From positions 1 through 8,270 of the forward strand of contig JAKSOY010000198.1 of assembly GCA_024405255.1 (NCBI GenBank): 8,270 nucleotides of DNA, read 5' to 3'. The DNA comes from Kiritimatiellia bacterium (GTDB lineage Bacteria; Verrucomicrobiota; Kiritimatiellia; RFP12; UBA1067). A model generated the notes under the pieces. The model saw only the letters and a list, made by a program, of their open reading frames with translations, was not told the origin of the DNA and ran no database searches. Made by a program: the position numbers and the translations under genes. Of this stretch, positions 6,018 through 8,270 are shown piece by piece (the first letter of the stretch is position 1; every line of letters begins with the position of its first letter).

Positions 6018-7561
6018 CACTTACCTCCAGATGTCGAATTCCGATCGCCTTGGGCCTTTTGGCCTTGCCCACGCTGATTTTCGCGTGGGTGGCGGTCGGT
6101 CTCATCCGTCAGAATGCGAACCATCTTTTCGAACGGCTGGTGTCGGCTGATCGGGCGCTTGTTGAAGGCAAGGTGGCGAATCGTCTGGCCGGGTGTGTCG
6201 AATCGGCCAAGCGGCGCATTGAATCGGTGCTGGCGAGTCTGCCGGTCCGTCCGACGACCGAGGATCTGATTTCCTGCGCCTCGCGTGAACCCTCTGTTCG
6301 GAATGTCTTCCGTTGGATTCCGAGTGTCGGCGTCGTCTATCCACGCGAGAAAGGGGCCACGCAGGAGGAACGCCGTTTCCTCTCGCGCTATGTCACGCTT
6401 TTTGACGAAGGGTTCCGTACGCCCGATTCAGCGACCTCGCAGATGCGTTTTTCAAAACGGAAGGTTTCGTCCGAGACAGGGCGTTTCACCTGGAAATCCT
6501 GGTTCGAGGGGGATCGTCTGTCGTACATCGGCTGGCGCAAGAACGATGATGGATCCGTCTTGGGGGCCGAACTTGAAATCGTCGCGGTCGAGGCCGAGTT
6601 CCCGGCCATCCTTTCCGCAGAACCGTTTGACGGACTGGTCATGTGCCTGCGAACGGATGATGGCCGTGCTCTCTTCCAGACGGCCGCGATTCCGTCGGGA
6701 CGCGCCGCATTCACGCTTTCGTTGGCACCGGCCCTGCCGCACCGCGAGCTGGCCGTCTGGCGTACACGTCTTGATGGCGCTTCGTATGACGACATCTGGC
6801 GGTTGATTGCCGTCTCGGCCTTGCTCTTCACGTCCTTGGGGTTGGGCGTCGGATTGCTCTTTGTCGCGGCTGCGCGTGAAAGGCGCGAATCGCTGCGCAA
6901 GACGTCGTTCGTGTCGAATGTTTCGCACGAACTGAAGACGCCGCTGACATCGATCCGCCTGTCTGCGGAAATGCTCTTCGAGCGGCGGGTGACGACGCCG
7001 GAGGCGCAGGCCCGGTATTTGGACGTGATCGTACGCGAGTGCGCTCGGCTGTCGCGTCTCGTGGAGAATGTGCTCGACTTCAGTCGGCTTGAACAGAACC
7101 GTCGCAAGTACGTTCTGGAGGACTGCGAGATTGGCGCTGTCGTTGCGGAGGCGGCCGAGTCGCAGCGTACGCGCGTCGAGACTGCCGGGTTGGCGCTGGC
7201 GGTCAGGAGCGAATCGGTCGTGCGGCGCGTCGATCGCGATGCGCTCGGGCAGGTGGTGGTCAATCTCATCGACAATGCCGTGAAGTATGCGGCATCGGGC
7301 GGAACGCTTGATATCACCGTGCGTGCAGATGGCACGATCGCCGTCGAAGATCGCGGACCCGGCGTGCCGCCACGCCACCGGAAGCGGCTTTTCGACCGTT
7401 TCTATCGTTGCGACAACACGCTGACGGCCCATGCGTCCGGCAGTGGCCTCGGACTCAACATTGCGCGGCGGCTCATGCGCGAGATGGGCGGAGATCTCGT
7501 CTACCGTCCGCGCGAAGGCGGCGGTGCGTCGTTCGTGGTGACATTGGGAGGGAAGACATGA
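6014..7561 (+). CDS. Membrane sensor histidine kinase without HAMP
   Basis: A 515-residue sensor kinase. TM1 at ~9-31 and TM2 at ~261-287 flank a ~230-residue extracytoplasmic domain that I do not recognise. The DHp helix follows almost at once, with the phosphoacceptor in SNVSHELKTPLTS (H305) only ~18 residues after TM2, leaving no room for HAMP or PAS. The ATP-binding domain has the N box (N417-D420-N421), G1 box DRGPG (446-450), F box LFDRFYR (459-465) and G2 box GSGLGL (476-481). The kinase type resembles the PhoR/HPK1 class. It should autophosphorylate and pass phosphate to the adjacent regulator. It starts with GTG at 6014, overlapping the vWA stop by four bases. No Shine-Dalgarno is visible, so translation probably depends on coupling to the vWA gene. 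The next in-frame candidates would cut TM1. A conventional name such as phoR is not justified. Confidence 0.93.
   Translation: MTLTSRCRIPIALGLLALPTLIFAWVAVGLIRQNANHLFERLVSADRALVEGKVANRLAGCVESAKRRIESVLASLPVRPTTEDLISCASREPSVRNVFRWIPSVGVVYPREKGATQEERRFLSRYVTLFDEGFRTPDSATSQMRFSKRKVSSETGRFTWKSWFEGDRLSYIGWRKNDDGSVLGAELEIVAVEAEFPAILSAEPFDGLVMCLRTDDGRALFQTAAIPSGRAAFTLSLAPALPHRELAVWRTRLDGASYDDIWRLIAVSALLFTSLGLGVGLLFVAAARERRESLRKTSFVSNVSHELKTPLTSIRLSAEMLFERRVTTPEAQARYLDVIVRECARLSRLVENVLDFSRLEQNRRKYVLEDCEIGAVVAEAAESQRTRVETAGLALAVRSESVVRRVDRDALGQVVVNLIDNAVKYAASGGTLDITVRADGTIAVEDRGPGVPPRHRKRLFDRFYRCDNTLTAHASGSGLGLNIARRLMREMGGDLVYRPREGGGASFVVTLGGKT
7546..7552 (+). promoter_or_regulatory. Ribosome-binding site fixing the regulator start
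   Basis: GGGAGGG, inside the last codons of the kinase gene, lies five bases before ATG at 7558. It decides the start of the response regulator. The same reading frame is open further upstream (from 7408), but that extension would add a low-complexity Arg/His-rich stretch ahead of the receiver domain's first strand. Confidence 0.7.
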
Positions 7562-8259
7562 AACGCATTCTCGTTGCGGAAGATGATGGGGATATCCGGC
7601 TGATGGTGTGCGACTTGCTGAAGAGCGAGGGCTACGCGGTAGCTGCCGCTTCCGACGGAGCGGAAGCGCTTCGGCTTTGGAAAGCGGCAGAAGCGCCGTT
7701 CGATCTCCTGTTGCTGGATGTGATGATGCCGGGCATGAGCGGGTACGATGTGTGTCGGGCCGTTCGCGCGGAAGGGTGTCGGGCGGCTGTCGTCATGCTG
7801 TCCGCCAAAAGCGAGGAAATCGACAAGGTCGTTGGCCTCGAACTCGGTGCGGACGACTACATCACCAAGCCCTTCGGCGTGCATGAGCTTCTGGCGCGCA
7901 TCGCCGCCGTTTTGCGGCGCAGCGCACCGTCGGTCGTTGAAGAATCCTCTGAAGACGCCTTTTGCGGAACGGTGTTGAGCGCCAAACGCTATCGACTCGA
8001 AAAAGGCGAAAAATACGAACCGCTCACTGATATCGAGATGAAGCTCGCGCAGGTGTTCGCCTCTCATGCGAATACTGTCCTCTCGCGCGACAGTCTGCTC
8101 AACGCGGTGTGGGGTGTGAACTACACGGGAACGACGCGTACCCTTGACCAGCATGTGGCAAATCTCCGCCGGAAGGTCGAAAGGCTCGGGGGTGACCCGA
8201 GCGGACTGCAGACCGTTCACGGGATCGGCTATCGTTACGGCAAGGATCCTGCGTTTTGA
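7558..8259 (+). CDS. OmpR/PhoB-family response regulator
   Basis: A 233-residue two-domain regulator of normal family length. The receiver domain (1-~120) starts MKRILVAEDD, with the acidic pocket E8/D9, phosphoacceptor D54 in LLLDVMMPGMSG, conserved S82 and K104 in ITKPF. After a linker (~121-132), a winged helix-turn-helix DNA-binding domain spans ~133-230, with SRDSLLNAVWG, the recognition-helix segment RTLDQHVANLRRKVE and the wing HGIGYRY. It should be phosphorylated by the kinase upstream and bind tandem 11-bp direct repeats as a dimer. Exactly that pattern lies ahead of this operon at 4571-4610. The start overlaps the kinase stop as ATGA and has a good Shine-Dalgarno. The window ends 11 bases after its stop, so further operon members downstream cannot be excluded. 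Confidence 0.95.
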   Translation: MKRILVAEDDGDIRLMVCDLLKSEGYAVAAASDGAEALRLWKAAEAPFDLLLLDVMMPGMSGYDVCRAVRAEGCRAAVVMLSAKSEEIDKVVGLELGADDYITKPFGVHELLARIAAVLRRSAPSVVEESSEDAFCGTVLSAKRYRLEKGEKYEPLTDIEMKLAQVFASHANTVLSRDSLLNAVWGVNYTGTTRTLDQHVANLRRKVERLGGDPSGLQTVHGIGYRYGKDPAF

Positions 8260-8270
8260 AGATTACTGAT

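Noticed and set aside
4584..6020. 478-residue open frame on the minus strand opposite the vWA gene
   Set aside because: Same codon-register shadow effect; no recognisable domain, and it reads through the promoter region.
7408..7557. 50-codon N-terminal extension of the response regulator
   Set aside because: It overlaps the kinase ATP-binding domain in another frame. The ATG at 7558 has a good ribosome-binding site and begins exactly at the first receiver strand.
6014..8259. Naming the kinase and regulator phoR/phoB
   Set aside because: The binding-site geometry is Pho-like, but the kinase lacks the PAS/HAMP layout usual for PhoR and no phosphate-transport genes are visible in the window.

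Overview
The window looks like part of a bacterial chromosome with fairly high GC. It carries five complete genes, all on the + strand, in two transcription units, and has no mobile element, RNA gene or CRISPR array. A Tat-exported PHP-fold protein next to a Sec-exported family-2 glycosidase of polysaccharide-degrader type, together with the short interspersed-looking repeats at the left edge, suggests a Verrucomicrobiota/Kiritimatiellota-like organism, possibly gut-associated. That assignment is a recollection-based guess and not a sequence match.

Region 1 (1-245) is a non-coding leader. It holds a small hairpin-forming inverted repeat, a tandem 8-bp repeat, a plausible sigma70-type promoter (TTGACT, 17 bp, TAGACT), and an inverted repeat lying over the -10 and the expected start of transcription. 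Region 2 (246-4523) is a two-gene unit with a 15-bp gap. The first gene encodes a Tat-signal PHP-domain metal-dependent hydrolase. The second encodes a 942-residue GH2 beta-galactosidase-type enzyme with both catalytic glutamates, in which an F5/8 type C (discoidin/CBM32-like) domain appears to be inserted inside the DUF4982 module. Together they look like an exported glycan-processing pair.

Region 3 (4524-4688) is an intergenic regulatory region. It contains a row of hexamers TTTACA, TTTACA, TTTGCA, ATGACA in exact 11-bp register, the geometry used by PhoB/PhoP/OmpR-type regulators. These sit upstream of a good -10 (TATACT) with no good -35. A 5'-UTR hairpin follows.

Region 4 (4689-8259) is a tightly coupled three-gene operon: an exported von Willebrand factor A (vWA) protein with a complete MIDAS motif, a membrane histidine kinase with a ~230-residue extracytoplasmic domain and no HAMP, and an OmpR/PhoB-family response regulator. 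Both junctions are 4-base overlaps (GTGA and ATGA). The simplest reading is a three-component sensory system: the vWA protein works outside the membrane with the kinase, and the regulator binds the 11-bp repeats ahead of its own operon. This operon and its box are the most interesting part of the window. Ligand and regulon are unknown.
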